Of a DNA stretch of 64,000 bases, positions 48,978 through 60,611 are shown piece by piece. The number at the start of each line of letters is the position of its first letter. The stretch's first letter is position 1. A model generated the notes under the pieces. That model searched no databases and was not told the origin of the DNA. It saw only the letters and a program-made list of their open reading frames with translations. The position numbers and the translations under genes were made by a program. This stretch comes from Clarkia xantiana subsp. parviflora (taxonomy: Eukaryota; Streptophyta; Magnoliopsida; Myrtales; Onagraceae): assembly GCA_036873135.1 (NCBI GenBank), contig JAPTYO010000005.1:5558166-5622165 (forward strand), given 5' to 3'.

Positions 48978-49984
48978 GGGTCAATAACCTGGGAGAGGTC
49001 TGAAGTTTGGCCCTTGTGAATTTGAGAGGTCTGAAGTTTGAAATGGTGATAATAAAGGTCTGAAGTTTCGACTTGTAGATAATAGAGGTCTCCGTTAGTT
49101 TTTTCCGTTAAAACTGACGGAAGTTGGTCATGTGCATTGCATGTGACCAGAAATAAAAAAAATTCCAAAAATACCCTTCTTGCATCTCACATGATTCAAT
49201 GAAAAGACGAAAATGCCCTTAAGACCACCACCCAACTCCAGCCACCACCACGGCTCCGGCCGGCCACTACCCAACTCCGGCGACCACCACTCTCTCCGGC
49301 GACCACCACCCTCTCCGGCGACCACCACCCTCTCCGGCCGGCCGCCACCCTCTCCGACGACCGCCACCACGGCCCTAATTGGGCCCAAATCGGAGCCACC
49401 GGCCCCGATTGGGCCCAAATCGGAGCCACAAAGCTCCGATCGGAGCTCGGTGGCTCCGATCTGGGGCCACAGAGCTCCAAAGAGCTCCGATTTGGAGCTC
49501 GGTGGCTCCGATTTGGGGCCACAGAGCTCCAAATCGGAGCTCTGTGGCCCCAGATCGGAGCCACCGAGCTCCGATCGGAGCTTTGTGGCTCCGATTTGGG
49601 CCCAATTGAGGCCGTGGTGGCGTCGTCGGAGAGGGTGGTGGCCGGCCGGAGAGGGTGGTGGTCGCCGGAGAGAGTGGTGGTCGCCGGAGAGGGTGGTGGC
49701 CGGCCGGAGCCGTGGTGGTGGTCGGAGTTGGGTTAGGTTTAAATTTTGGACAGGGTATTTTTGTCATTTCATCTTTATATTAATTAAACTTTTTATTAAT
49801 TCAAATATTACAAAAGGGTATTTTTGACATTTCGCACGGTTCTGTTAAATTTGACAGAAAATTTGGACGGAAAACCTAAAAATCACAAAGTCCAAACTTC
49901 AGACCTCAGTTATCACCATTTCAATCTTCAGACCTCTCAAATTAACAAGGGCCAAACTTCAGACCTCTCCCAGGTTATTGACCC
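48978..49984. mobile_element. Mutator-like element with long TIRs and GC-rich palindromic core
   Basis: Perfect 9 bp duplication TTGAATTTC (48969-48977 and 49985-49993). The terminal inverted repeats begin GGGTCAATAACCTGGGAGAG at both ends and align for at least 100 bp. The core (about 49230-49735) is GC-rich, with repeated TCCGGCGACCACCAC units on the left, their reverse complement on the right, and GGAGCTC-type palindromes in the middle. The six or more overlapping open frames across the core are artefacts of these repeats. Confidence 0.9.
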
Positions 49985-49993
49985 TTGAATTTC

Positions 49994-50779
49994 CAAAGTT
50001 CCTTCAACCCAATTAGATCAGAGATGGTAATCTAAATTCCAATAATCAGATACCTAGAGGTTAACAGTGAAGAAGAGGGGAAGGAAGAACCACGTACCTG
50101 ACAATCTAGATGATATCGCGGACGATGTAGAGAATGACCAGTCTGATGCAGCAGGGGACCGGACTGAAGCGGCACACTACGAAGACAAACCTGACCAGTG
50201 TCAAGATGAACAGCAGCGGAGCAAGTCGATGTAGGTCCCGTCCAATTTTGGCGACGCGCCTGTCAGTTAACTGTGCGGTTATTTGGCAGTACAAACCGCG
50301 GTGGCTGCGGTGGCTTAGAGGGACACCTTCAGAAATTGTTGTAAGCAAGTGGTGTCGCCAAATTCTGCTGCTGCAATGTAGGTATCGGTTCGTTGATGCG
50401 ACATTTGGTTGGATTGATCGAGTGGGCGGTGGAGACTTCTTAACTAAATTGTACCTTGCAGGCGGTGGTGAATGCGGCAATTTGTAGTGGTTTTCCAGCA
50501 GATGTAGTGAGGCGATGCGTTGATTGCTGTTGAGGTTGAAGCCGTTCTACGGTTTTGATTGCTGTTGAGGTTGGAGCCGTTCTACGGTTTTAAATTAGCG
50601 GTAGCGTCGGTTCAGTGTGAGGACAAGAGAAACATTTAATATAGGTGATAGATAGATATATATAAATTTGTGCAGTAAGAGAATAAGGTAAGCAACATAA
50701 GATTGTTATCAGAACCGGTTCTCGGTTACAATGATCTGATTTCCGGTTTAGTCAACCCGAAGTTATCTCTTATCATTAG
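49994..50779. other. Intergenic, no gene assigned
   Basis: Moderate GC with open frames on both strands at 50106-50487, neither resembling a known family. GTTGAGGTTGNAGCCGTTC is repeated at 50529 and 50563. Confidence 0.4.
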
Positions 50780-51715
50780 GACATTTACAGAGACCAAGTT
50801 CCAATGTTTGGAATAAGTACCGAGACATCGGTTCATTTCACACAATTAATTCAATTCAATGCTATAGGCTCTTCGTCTTCTACAATTCGGCTTCAATTTT
50901 ACAAATTCCTCTTCTATTTATAGAGGATGCTTCACCGAAGATTTTTACCTGAATCGGGACAAGCTTCAAGATCGCCTTGATGCACCTTAGGAACTTAACA
51001 TGGTCGATGACGAGGTTCTTCACCGGAGTGGCGGGGAACGACAGATTCTTTGACCTCTCTTGGCTACGACGGCGGCAACATAGATCTCCTGTTTCAGTTA
51101 TTCTCTTCTTCTTCTCCACTCCCCATCTCTCTCTCGCTTCTCTATCTAATTTTTCTCTGAAATTGTCCCTATATTCATTCAAGACAATTCAACAAGGAGA
51201 ACCGAAGTCACCAACAATAATAACTAAATATACAGTTATATTCATTACTATTTTTTTATATCAGTCTTAATTTACAGCATGGAGAATTTACGGGAGTTGG
51301 GACATTTACAGAGACCAAGTTCAATGTTTGAAAGAACAGAACCGAGACATCGGTTCACATGCAAATACCACCACAATTCAGTTAATTTAATTCAATGCTA
51401 TATTCTCTCCGTCTTTTACAATTTGGCTTCAATTTTTACAAATTCCTCTTATATTAATAGAGGATGCTTCACCGAAGATTTTTACCTGAATCGAGACAGG
51501 CGTCGACATCGCCTTGCTGCGCCTAGGGATCTTAACCTGGCCGATGACGAAGTTCTTCGCCGGAGCGGGGGGGGGGGGGGGACCGATTTTTTGACTTATC
51601 TTGGCTCCGGCGGCGGAATATATCTCCCGTTTCGGTTATTCTCTTCTTCTTCTCCACTCCATCTCTCTCTTCATAATTTGTCTCTCTAATTTTTCTCAGA
51701 AATTGTCATTATATT
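50780..51715. repeat. Tandem duplication of a ~400 bp segment
   Basis: 50780-51174 and 51300-51715 align along their length: GACATTTACAGAGACCAAG, then GAGGATGCTTCACCGAAG, then a pyrimidine-rich TTCTTCTTCTCCACTCC block. Divergence is moderate, with a G12 run inserted in copy 2 near 51568-51580. A short minus-strand frame in copy 1 (50880-51182) is not recognised, and copy 2 has no equivalent open frame. Confidence 0.8.
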
Positions 51716-52214
51716 GTGCCCTTATCTCATAAGCTTAAAAACCTTCTTGAAAGCCTCGTGGACGGTTTAGATGAAATCTATGATGACATGTTCACATCTG
51801 AGCCGTAAATTGCTCAACGTCTGACAATATCAAGGGTTTGGTGGGCGAATTACGATTTGTTTTTTTTGGCAAAACGAATTACGATTGGAATATGAAAAAC
51901 AACAAATTAATGATATTTAGTAATGAATTGAAGAAAGCAGAAGGAAATTGTTTGTAGCACCGCTGCACCATTTGGACATGGGCTTTTTTGGCTGTTTTTT
52001 TTTTCTTTTTGTATTGTGTTTTTTTTCTTCTATTTTATTAATAATATAATATGTTCCTTCGGGGACATTATAATATACTTGTAACTATTATCAATTTCTT
52101 TAACAAAAAATAAAAATTAAGTTAAAACTTTTTTCATTATAATTATTTTATTAGTTAATTTTATCCAATAAAATTATATCATTAATTAATATATATATAT
52201 ATGTCATATTAAGC

Positions 52215-52244
52215 CCCGCGCGATGCGCGGGTATTGTACCCTAG
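52215..52244 (+). mobile_element. Helitron-like 3' terminus, plus strand
   Basis: A perfect 7 bp stem CCCGCGC / GCGCGGG with loop GAT (52215-52231), followed by TATTGTACC and CTAG (52241-52244), then T. This matches the Helitron 3' signature. The body would lie to the left. No 5' end was identified, so element limits are unknown. Confidence 0.55.
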
Positions 52245-52699
52245 TTATAGAAAAGTTTAGGAAATTTTTTCTTAAAAAGTTTAGGAAGTTAAAAGCTATT
52301 TTCTATAACATAGATAACATTATTACCAATAACTCACTAAAATATTATAAATAATTAGTAATATCTATTTTTATATTGAGTTAGAAATAATTTTTTTTTG
52401 CGAGATATGTAGAAAAAATCTAATACAAAGATACTTCAAAAATTGAATGATTTTAAATATTTATTTTATTTATTATATTATATTATAATTATTTTATTTT
52501 ATTATTAAATATTCTTTGAAGATAATATTTTTCCCCACTAAATTTTTTTTCTAGATCCGTCCTTGGTCGTAAGCACTTCAACACCCAAGAGCATAGTTTA
52601 CGTCACGTGCACTTCTCCTTTCAGTGCTATAACAATACTAGTATAACATCCAGTGCACGTCACTTGTCCATCGCCCGTAATTGTTTAGTGCAACGATCG

Positions 52700-53655
52700 C
52701 AATTTCTCAGGTGCACCACCGTTCTGTAACTAATCGACATGGCTTACGACTCGCTCGCTTCCGCTGGTCTAATTTCGATCAATGTAGTCGCTCAGCTACC
52801 GTTAAAGCTCACACAGAAGAATTATCCTTCATGGCGTGCTCACAGTTTCTTCCGCTGTTAGTTGGATGTGGCCTCATTGGTTACACCAATGGCCTAACCC
52901 CTTGTCCATCCAAGATGATTCAAGTCGATGGCGCGGATGTTCCCAATCCCAAGTATCAACTTTGGGTGCGACAAGATCAATTGATTCTTCATGTCATCAT
53001 TGCCTCGGTCACTGAATCAGTCATCTCGGTGATAAGTTTATCCAAGACTTCGCGGGAAGCATGGACTGCCCTTAGCAATGTCTTTGCAAGTCGATCTCGC
53101 TCGCGTTTTATGTCTCTCAAGGAACAACTATCAAGACTAACCAAAGGTACGAAACCAATTGCTGAATATATGGACCAAAATTAAATCGATTTCGGACGAA
53201 CTCACTATTATTGGTTCACCTTTGGATGATATTGATCTTGTTATTCATACACTTAATGGACTCGGTCATGAGTTTAAGGACATCTCGGCTGAATTTAGAG
53301 CACGAGAAGACCCTATTTCTTTTGAAGAGCTCCATGACAAGCTGCAGAAACATGAACGATTTCTGCATTGAGACGACACCGAGTGTGAGTCACCCATTGT
53401 GACAGCTCATTATGCAGAACAACCACAGCAAAATGGACGTACCAATTTCCGTGGTCAAAACCGTGGGCACTTTGGAGCCTCCTATCATCAGCACCAAGTA
53501 CTAGGCCAAAATCAAATGCACAAATATGGAGCTGGGTCACGACAGAATAGTAGCGGCAAAGGGCGAATTGTTTGCCAGCTTTGTCATAAGTGGGTCTTCG
53601 CAAAGCTCGCTGCCAACTTCTATATATATGGAGCTGGGTCACGACAGAAGTCATA
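52700..53655 (+). pseudogene. copia gag fragment (UBN2 type), decayed
   Basis: Pieces in at least two frames: LPLKLTQKNYPSWRA, then LILHVIIASVTESVISVI, TSREAWTALSNVFASRSRSR, TKGTKPIAEYMDQ, then after a frameshift KSISDELTIIGSPLDDIDLV and FEELHDKLQKHERFL. A partial zinc knuckle start IVCQLCHK follows near 53570. It is a Ty1/copia Gag distinct from the element at 27246. A 20-odd bp piece around GGAGCTGGGTCACGACAGAA is repeated at 53529 and 53630, near the start of the segmental duplication. Confidence 0.8.
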
Positions 53656-53777
53656 ATTTTGGTCTAGATGAGAACACAATTAATGTTGTTCATTACTGCC
53701 AAATATATTTATTACCACCCCTAACCTCCTGTATTAAGCACTTTCCTTCCTAAGAGCATACACAATAGATTTACATA

Positions 53778-54531
53778 AGAGCATCCACAATAGTTTTACA
53801 TATTTCATAGTCCTTAAAGGTGCCACATAAGCTATTTATGTGAATTTTAAAGAATACATAAACTTAAGTAATACTTATATAATAGTAGGTCTACAATGAT
53901 TTTACTTAAATATTTTACTTAAACATACTTTAATATTAAATTTTAAAAACCAATATTTAAAAGTAGTTATAATTAATATTTTATTTTACCGTTGTATAGC
54001 TTTTAGATAGAGATTAATCTAGAATTAGTTTTATTTTATTGTCGTTGTATTCAATCTAATTGTAGTTGATTTTTTTTTATTTTGTCATAATTTTCATTAA
54101 ATAGTTTATCTAATATTGAATTATAGTGTCGTTGCACTATTCCAACTATATATATATATATTATTTCATATGATCATTTACATTTCATTGCTTTAATTTA
54201 CATTATATATTTAATGAGTTATTCACAATTCAACTCGATTGATAAAAAAAAAAAAAAAAGAGAATAAACCGAAAAAAGCGGGAGAAAAAAAAAGAAACGG
54301 GAGAATAAATGAAGAAGACTTATTTGCCTAAAAAAGAAAAAAATAATTAAGTGATGATGTGGCAACATAGCATTTTCCTTATACTTAAGGAATGGTTTAT
54401 GTAAAAATGACTGGGTCCCACATTTAAGGACTACTACGTAAAATCACTGTAACACTTTACTTTGCACTTAAATAAAATTTAAGTTGGGCCCACGTTTATG
54501 TAACACTACGTAATACCACTGTGGATGCTCT
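53778..54531. mobile_element. MITE inside segmental copy 1
   Basis: Inverted ends AGAGCATCCACAATAGTTTT and, reversed, AGAGCATCCACAGTGGTATT. Partial related ends recur just left of it (AGAGCATACACAATAGATTT). AT-rich inside with no protein. The same element is present at 56216-57000 because it was copied with the duplication. Confidence 0.7.
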
Positions 54532-55421
54532 AAATTATATATTTTTTAAAATTTATATACGTAATACGTAAAATTAAAATATTCATAAACAATATTTAAT
54601 CTCCAATAGTTTTACTTAACTATATTTCTTAAATGTTTTTTATTATTAAATTTTCAACAACTACCAATAAGATATTAACATTAATTATAAAATGAATTAA
54701 TTTACAATTAAAAATGAGTTATATAATACATAGTGCATTCCTTAAATTTAAAGAATATGTTATGTAAAAGTAGGTGGGTCCTACTTTTAATGAATGTTAT
54801 GTAAAACTATTGTAACACGTTTTTATACAATTTATATTAAAAAATATGTTGAATCCACATTTAAGTAATACTATGTGATACAATTGTGTATATTTCATTC
54901 AATTTTTTAAAAACAAAGTATACTGTTTGCTTCATTCAATTGGATCGAGCTTTTTTTCCCTGCATATTTTGCGTATTTATAGTGCAGATGAAATAACAAA
55001 CATATTGTCTGGAATGTTCAGTAGCTAGCGTAACCTTAGATTCATCTCGTTATATAATGTTCAGACTTTCGTATTTATTGGGTTTTTTTAATCCCTTCGA
55101 CTAGACATAGTGAACAACGCACTAACCTCTTTTAGGTATCAACAACATCCTAGTATAATCAAAATTCTGACTTCGTTAAGTTTCGTTTTTTTTTTTCTAA
55201 AAGAGTTTAGGGGTATTTGTATTTTAACCCTTCCGTCTCTGCCTAAGCAAAAGGCCCGGTATATCTTTATAAGTATATATCTTTACAATATCGAATAGAG
55301 TATTATTTATTTTGTTGCAGGGAGGGATTGATAGCAGCTTACTCAATCAATCCCTCGCCAAAGGAAGATCTTTCGCACACACTTTTCAGTGTTATTAGGA
55401 ATTTACAGTTCTTGAATCGGC

Positions 55422-55707
55422 ATGAAATCAGAGCGTTTTGATCCAGAGCTGATGATATGCACGCCGACGACTCGCCGTCCAGGGATAGGCACGGCGGAGG
55501 AAACAGAAATGCTTTGGTGGAGGGCGAAGCGAAGGAGTCTCAGAGCAAGGATTGGAAGAAAAGCAGTGGTCGGAGGGAGGAGAAATATTACAGAAGTAAA
55601 GAGCAGGATAGGGTTTCAAGAGAGGCCAAGATTCCGAGCAGGGATCGACGGAAGGAGGATAGGGATGATAAGGAGGAGAGAGATAACCATCAGAATCAAA
55701 TTATGAA
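55422..55707 (+). pseudogene. DOT2/SART1-like first exon, frameshifted copy
   Basis: Corresponds to 57913-58199 in the second segmental copy but lacks one base after the seventh codon (MKSERFD). The reading frame therefore leaves the Asp/Arg/Lys-rich N-terminal sequence. The correct frame reappears from 55457 (MHADDSPSRDRH and on). The donor AA/GTAAGTGATC is kept, but the downstream exons found in copy 2 are absent here: similarity ends at 55974. Confidence 0.75.
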
Positions 55708-56085
55708 GTAAGTGATCATGTTGATTTCCCCTATCCTTCTGTTCAAATTGACTGCGATTTTTCATGGAGAAGTGACAACAGAAAATAAAAATAGACACAA
55801 AATTCACTTAATTTCAGTAAGCTAACTAAGAAAAATGGTAATTAGGGTTTAGGGTTTAGGAGCCTTGAGTTTGTACTTTTTTTTTTTTTTTTTGTTACTC
55901 AAGACTTTACTTCCGAATTGAATTTAGAACTGCATGACCTGACCTATATGGTGTCTTCTTTTGTAGTTTCTCGTGAGCAAACACCGATGTCGCTCCATCG
56001 ATCATCACCCAGCTCTGCATAGTAGTCAAAGAGTAGAAGGCAGACAAATGATCGTTTATATTAATGATTCAAGTTATAGAAACAA

Positions 56086-58458
56086 GAAGTCATAATTTTG
56101 GTCTAGATGAGAACACAATTAATGTTGTTCATTACTGCCAAATTTATTTATTACCACCCTAACCTCCTGTATTAAGCACTTTCCTTCCTAAGAGCATACA
56201 CAATAGATTTACATAAGAGCATCCACAATAGTTTTACATATTTCATAGTCCTTAAAGGTGCCACATAAGCTATTTATGTGAATTTTAAAGAATACATAAA
56301 CTTAAGTAATACTTATATAATAGTAGGTCTACAATGATTTTACTTAAATATTTTATTTAAACATACTTTAATATTAAATTTTAAAAACCAATATTTAAAA
56401 GTAGTTATAATTAATATTTTATTTTACCGTTGTATAGATTTTAGATAGAGATTAATCTAGGATTAGTCTTATTTTATTGTCGTTGTATTCAATCTTTTTT
56501 TTATCTGACCGTTGTATATTCAATCTAATTGTAGTTGATTTTTTTTTTTTTATTTTGTCATAATTTTCATTGAATAGTTTATCTAATATTGAATTATAGT
56601 GTCGTTGCACTATTCCAATTATATATATATATATTATTTGATATGATCATTTACATTTCATTGCTTTAATTTACATTATATATTTAATGAGTTCTTCACA
56701 ATTCAACTCGGTTGATAAAAAAAAAAAGAGAATAAACCGAAAAAGCGGGAGAAAAAAAAATGAAACGGGAGAATAAATGGAGAAGACTAATTTGCCTAAA
56801 AAAGAAAAAAATAATTAAGTGATGATGTGGCAACATAACATTTTCCTTATACTTAAGGAATAGTTTATGTAAAAATGACTGGGTCCCACATTTAAGGACT
56901 ACTACATAAAACTACTGTAACACTTTACTTTGCACTTTACATAAAATTTAAGTTGGGCCCACGTTTATGTACTAGTACGTAATACCACTGTGGATGCTCT
57001 AAATTATATTTTTTTTTTAAAATTTATATACGTAATACGTAAAATTAAAATATTCATAAACAATATTTAATCTCTAATAGTTTTACTTAACTATATTTCT
57101 TAAATGTGTTTTATTATTAAATTTTCAGCAACTACCAATAATATATTAACATTAATTATAAAATGAATTAATTTACAATTAAAAATGAGTTATATAATAC
57201 ATAGTGCATTCCTTAAATTTAAAGAATATGTTATGTAAAAGTAGGTGGGTCCTACTTTTAATGAATGTTATGTAAAACTATTGTAACACGTTTTTATACA
57301 CTTTATATTAAAAAATATGTTGAATCCACATTTATGTAATACTATGTGATACAATTGTGTATACTTCATCCAATTTATTAAAAAAAAAAAGTATACTGTT
57401 TGTTTCATTCAATTGGATTGAGCTTTTTTTCCCTACATATTTTGCGTATTTATAGTGCAGATGAAATAATAAACATATTGTCTGGAATGTTCAGTAGTTA
57501 GTGTAACCTTAGATTCATCTCGTTATATAATGTTCAGACTTTCGTATTTATTGGGTTTTTTTAATCCCTTCGACTAGACATAGTGAAGGATGCACTAACC
57601 TCTTTTAGGTATCACCAGCATCCTAATATAATCAAAATACTGACTTCGTTAAGCTTCGTTTTTTTTTTCTAAAAGAGTTTAGGGGTATTTGTATTTTAAC
57701 TCTTCCGTCTCTCATGTAAACATAGGCTATCTGCCTAAGCAAAAGGCGCCCAGTATATCTTTATAAGTATATATCTTTACAACATCGAGGAGAGTATTAT
57801 TTATTTTGTTGCGAGGGATTGATAGCAGCTGACTCAATCAATCCCTCGCCAAAGGAAGATCTTTCGCAGACACTTTTCAGTGTTATTAGAAATTTACAGT
57901 TCTTGAATCGGCATGAAATCGGAGCGTTTTGATTCCAGAGCTGATGATATGCACGCCGACGACTCGCCGTCCAGGTATAGGCACGGCGGAGGAAACGGAA
58001 ATGATTTGGTGGAGGGCGAGGCGAAGGAGTCTCAGAGCAAGGATCGGAAGAAAAGCAGTGGTCGGAGGGAGGAGAAATATTACAGAAGTAAAGAGCAGGA
58101 TAGGGTTTCAAGAGAGGCCAAGATTCCAGGCAGGGATCGACGGAAGGAGGATAGGGATGATAAGGAGGAGAGAGATAACCATCGGAATCAAATTATGAAG
58201 TAAGTGATCATGTTGATTTCCCCTACCCTTCTGTTCAAATTGACTGCGATTTTTCATGGAGAAGTGACAACAGAAAATAAAAATAGACACAAAATTCACT
58301 TAATTTCAGTAAGCTAACTAAGAAAAATGGTAATTAGGGTTTAGGGTTTAGGAGCCTTGAGTTTGTAGTTCTTTTTATTTTTTACTCAATACTTTACTTC
58401 TGAATTGAAATTAGAACTGCCTGACCTGACCTATCTGGTGTCTTCTTTTGTAGTTTCT
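56086..58458. repeat. Segmental duplication, copy 2
   Basis: Second copy of 53648-55974. It continues seamlessly into downstream DOT2-like exons, so it may be the parent copy or the one that kept more flanking sequence. Confidence 0.93.
56216..57000. mobile_element. MITE inside segmental copy 2
   Basis: Same element as 53778-54531, with the same ends, slightly longer because of small insertions. Confidence 0.7.
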
Positions 58459-59049
58459 CATTAGCTGAATTTCCTTCCATAGCATTGTTAATTTCGAGTG
58501 AAACGGATTTATAGGAATTCAGATGGATGGTCTCTTGCTTCTGAAGTATGATAAGTTATTCTCCTGTAGTTATAATTTATTTTTATGAATCAAAGCAAGT
58601 TATGATATTGATGTATTCCTTACTAGGGCAAATGAGGAGAGGACAAAAAAAAAAGACTGAAGGTGCTTCTGAATTGTTGGACTGGGTTAGCAAATGTCGT
58701 AAACTTGAGGATAAAAAAAAGGCCGAGAAGCAGAAAGCTGCTCAGCTCTTAAAAATGTTTGAGGAACAGGTATTAGTGTTTTAGTTTATGTATTTTCAAG
58801 AACATTTTTAATCATGATTTTGTAGAAGTGGTACTGAATTATTTTTTGGACAATTTCCAGGAAAATATGGGTCAGGAAGATAGTGAAGATGAGGAGGGTG
58901 CACCAGCGAAGGTCTCACTTGATTACTATACTCAAGAAGAAATGGTACAGTTTAAAAAGCCTAAGAAGAAGAAATCATCAGTGAGAAAGAAAGAGAAGTT
59001 GAATTTAGATGCTCTAGAAGCAGAACTCGAACATTACGTAGCGGGATGA
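57913..59049 (+). pseudogene. Truncated DOT2/SART1-like splicing factor gene
   Basis: Three exons: 57913-58199 (charged N terminus, MKSERFDSRADDMHADDSPS and on), 58627-58769 and 58861-59049. Exon 2 encodes TEGASELLDWVSKCRKLEDKKKAEKQKAAQLLKMFEEQ. Exon 3 encodes SEDEEG, then DYYTQEEMVQFKKPKKKK and KEKLNLDALEAE, ending HYVAG-stop. These are SART1/DOT2 family blocks (U4/U6.U5 tri-snRNP factor), but the roughly 150-residue segment between SEDEE and DYYT is missing, and so is the C-terminal half. Exon 2 has a run of 10 A where 9 would keep the frame from exon 1 (NEERTKKK to TEGAS). It is about a quarter of the usual length and probably non-functional. An assembly homopolymer error is possible for the frameshift only. 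Confidence 0.8.
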
Positions 59050-59319
59050 GTATATGATCGCCACTATTAGCCCATTCATTTTCTTAGGAAAAAAAAGTTA
59101 GATGAATCACGATTTTTCAATCGGAGCAGCAAAAGAGCAAAAGTGATCAACTGTTTTTTATACACTGTGATATTTGTGGCCATATTTCTCCTTTTCTGAA
59201 CAGAGGTAAAAAAAAAATTGTTTTGAACAAGTCTGTGACCTATAGGAGAGACCCCCAAACTTGAGTAACCCTACTTATAAATGAGAAGTCTAATGCATTC
59301 GAGATGTTCAATGTTGCAA

Positions 59320-59500
59320 TAGAGACAGAAACTGTGAAGAAAATGAAACTCTAAGAACAGACAATGAAATAAAGTATGACAATATTGCACAACTAATGAT
59401 ATTATATTTATTAGAAAAATGTCATTATAAACACACTTTACTTATCAAGTATGAGAATAATGATGATAATACATCAGATATATTCACCAAGCCTTAAAGA
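59320..59500 (+). pseudogene. Possible copia RNase H remnant
   Basis: A frame reading YHY/CHYKHTLLIKYENNDDNTSDIFTKP then stop resembles the C-terminal copia block ending ADIFTKPL. Only the last dozen residues are convincing. Confidence 0.4.
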
Positions 59501-60059
59501 TTGATAATTTGAGTTTTCATCTTAAATTGCACTACTTGTAAGTCTATTCAGTCTAACAGAGGATATATAACATATAAGAAGATATGTTGAGAACTGTTGG
59601 AAGTGAAGATCGAAATAAAAATAGAGAAACTTGGAGCAAAAGTAATTTATACTATATATGTTTAAAAATAGATTAATTCCGTGTTTTAGAATAAATATGT
59701 TGTGTTTATTAATATTGAAGCAATATTAATTTATGTTTTTTATATTATTTTTTCTTCTTTATTCGCAAAGTCTTGAACATATCAAATCTTTATATATGAT
59801 GACATGAAAAGTATTTAATTATTTTGGTGAAATAAACATAAAAACAGAAGAAAAAAAAAATCAATAAATAAGAATACAAGAATAATCATATATACGTTAT
59901 TATTGATTGATAATATGTAGATGTTTACAGAATTATATTTGTGTGCATGAACATTATTTCATAAGTTGTACGTACATATGTTCTCAGACACCACCTATAT
60001 ATATAATGATGCTAAAAAATATATTTCATTTTCCTAGTTCCCTACTATTTCATTCACTT
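59501..60059. other. AT-rich intergenic stretch
   Basis: No gene, no repeat boundary recognised. Confidence 0.5.
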
Positions 60060-60540
60060 TCTTGCCCATCCATGAAAGCAACGTGAAATCGTGTCGGCCT
60101 ATGCTTGAAGTCCAATCGCCGTTGTTGTGGCCGGTTTGAAGACGAAATTCGCCGGATCAAATTAGCATACTGCACTCGCCGGAGCTTCGGTGCAGCGAAC
60201 ACCTGAACGCGCCCGGGTTCGTCAACGGAGAGCACATGCAGTGCTTTTTATTCGGAAGCATGGAGAGGCGGCCGCCACCGCCTTTATGGCCACGGTGCGG
60301 AGATGCAGAGCATTCGAGGGGGAGGCGAATGGATGACGACGTCCGTGGAGCGGCGGAGAGTGGGGTGAACATGGTGGAACGGAAGGAGGATGTGGTGGAC
60401 GGCGAGCGCGCTGCACAATGCCGTTCGTGCGAGAAATAATTCTGCGATTTGGTCTCCATTGGCGAGAGTGAAGCTGTGCAGATAGACTTCAGTTGCGAAT
60501 GTAGGAGACCAAGTTGACCGGAGGGGAGTATTTATAAGGT
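60060..60540. other. GC-rich patch with overlapping open frames, unassigned
   Basis: Frames of 61 to 114 codons overlap on both strands. None shows a family motif that I recognise. The base composition differs sharply from the flanks, as for a captured gene fragment, but I cannot name a source. Confidence 0.35.
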
Positions 60541-60581
60541 TGTGCAGTGAGGGCATGACCGTTATTAATAATATATATATA

Positions 60582-60611
60582 CTAGGTATTTGCCCCGCGC
60601 AATGCGCGGGG
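60582..60611 (-). mobile_element. Helitron-like 3' terminus, minus strand
   Basis: On the minus strand a perfect 8 bp stem CCCCGCGC / GCGCGGGG with a 3-base loop (60593-60611) is followed by CAAATAC and CTAG, then T. The body would extend right. No matching 5' end was identified before the Helitron at 61220. Confidence 0.6.

Larger units (their letters stand above)
53648..55974. repeat. Segmental duplication, copy 1
   Basis: Begins AGAAGTCATAATTTTGGTC and is nearly identical, by eye, to 56086-58458, apart from small indels and scattered substitutions. It carries a MITE, intergenic sequence and the first exon of a DOT2/SART1-like gene. A 111 bp unique spacer separates the copies. Confidence 0.93.

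Noticed and set aside
49213..49827. 204-codon open frame on the plus strand, with 122-134 codon frames opposite
   Set aside because: They lie inside the palindromic core of a Mutator-like element. The frames are mirror translations of GC-rich repeats and match no family.
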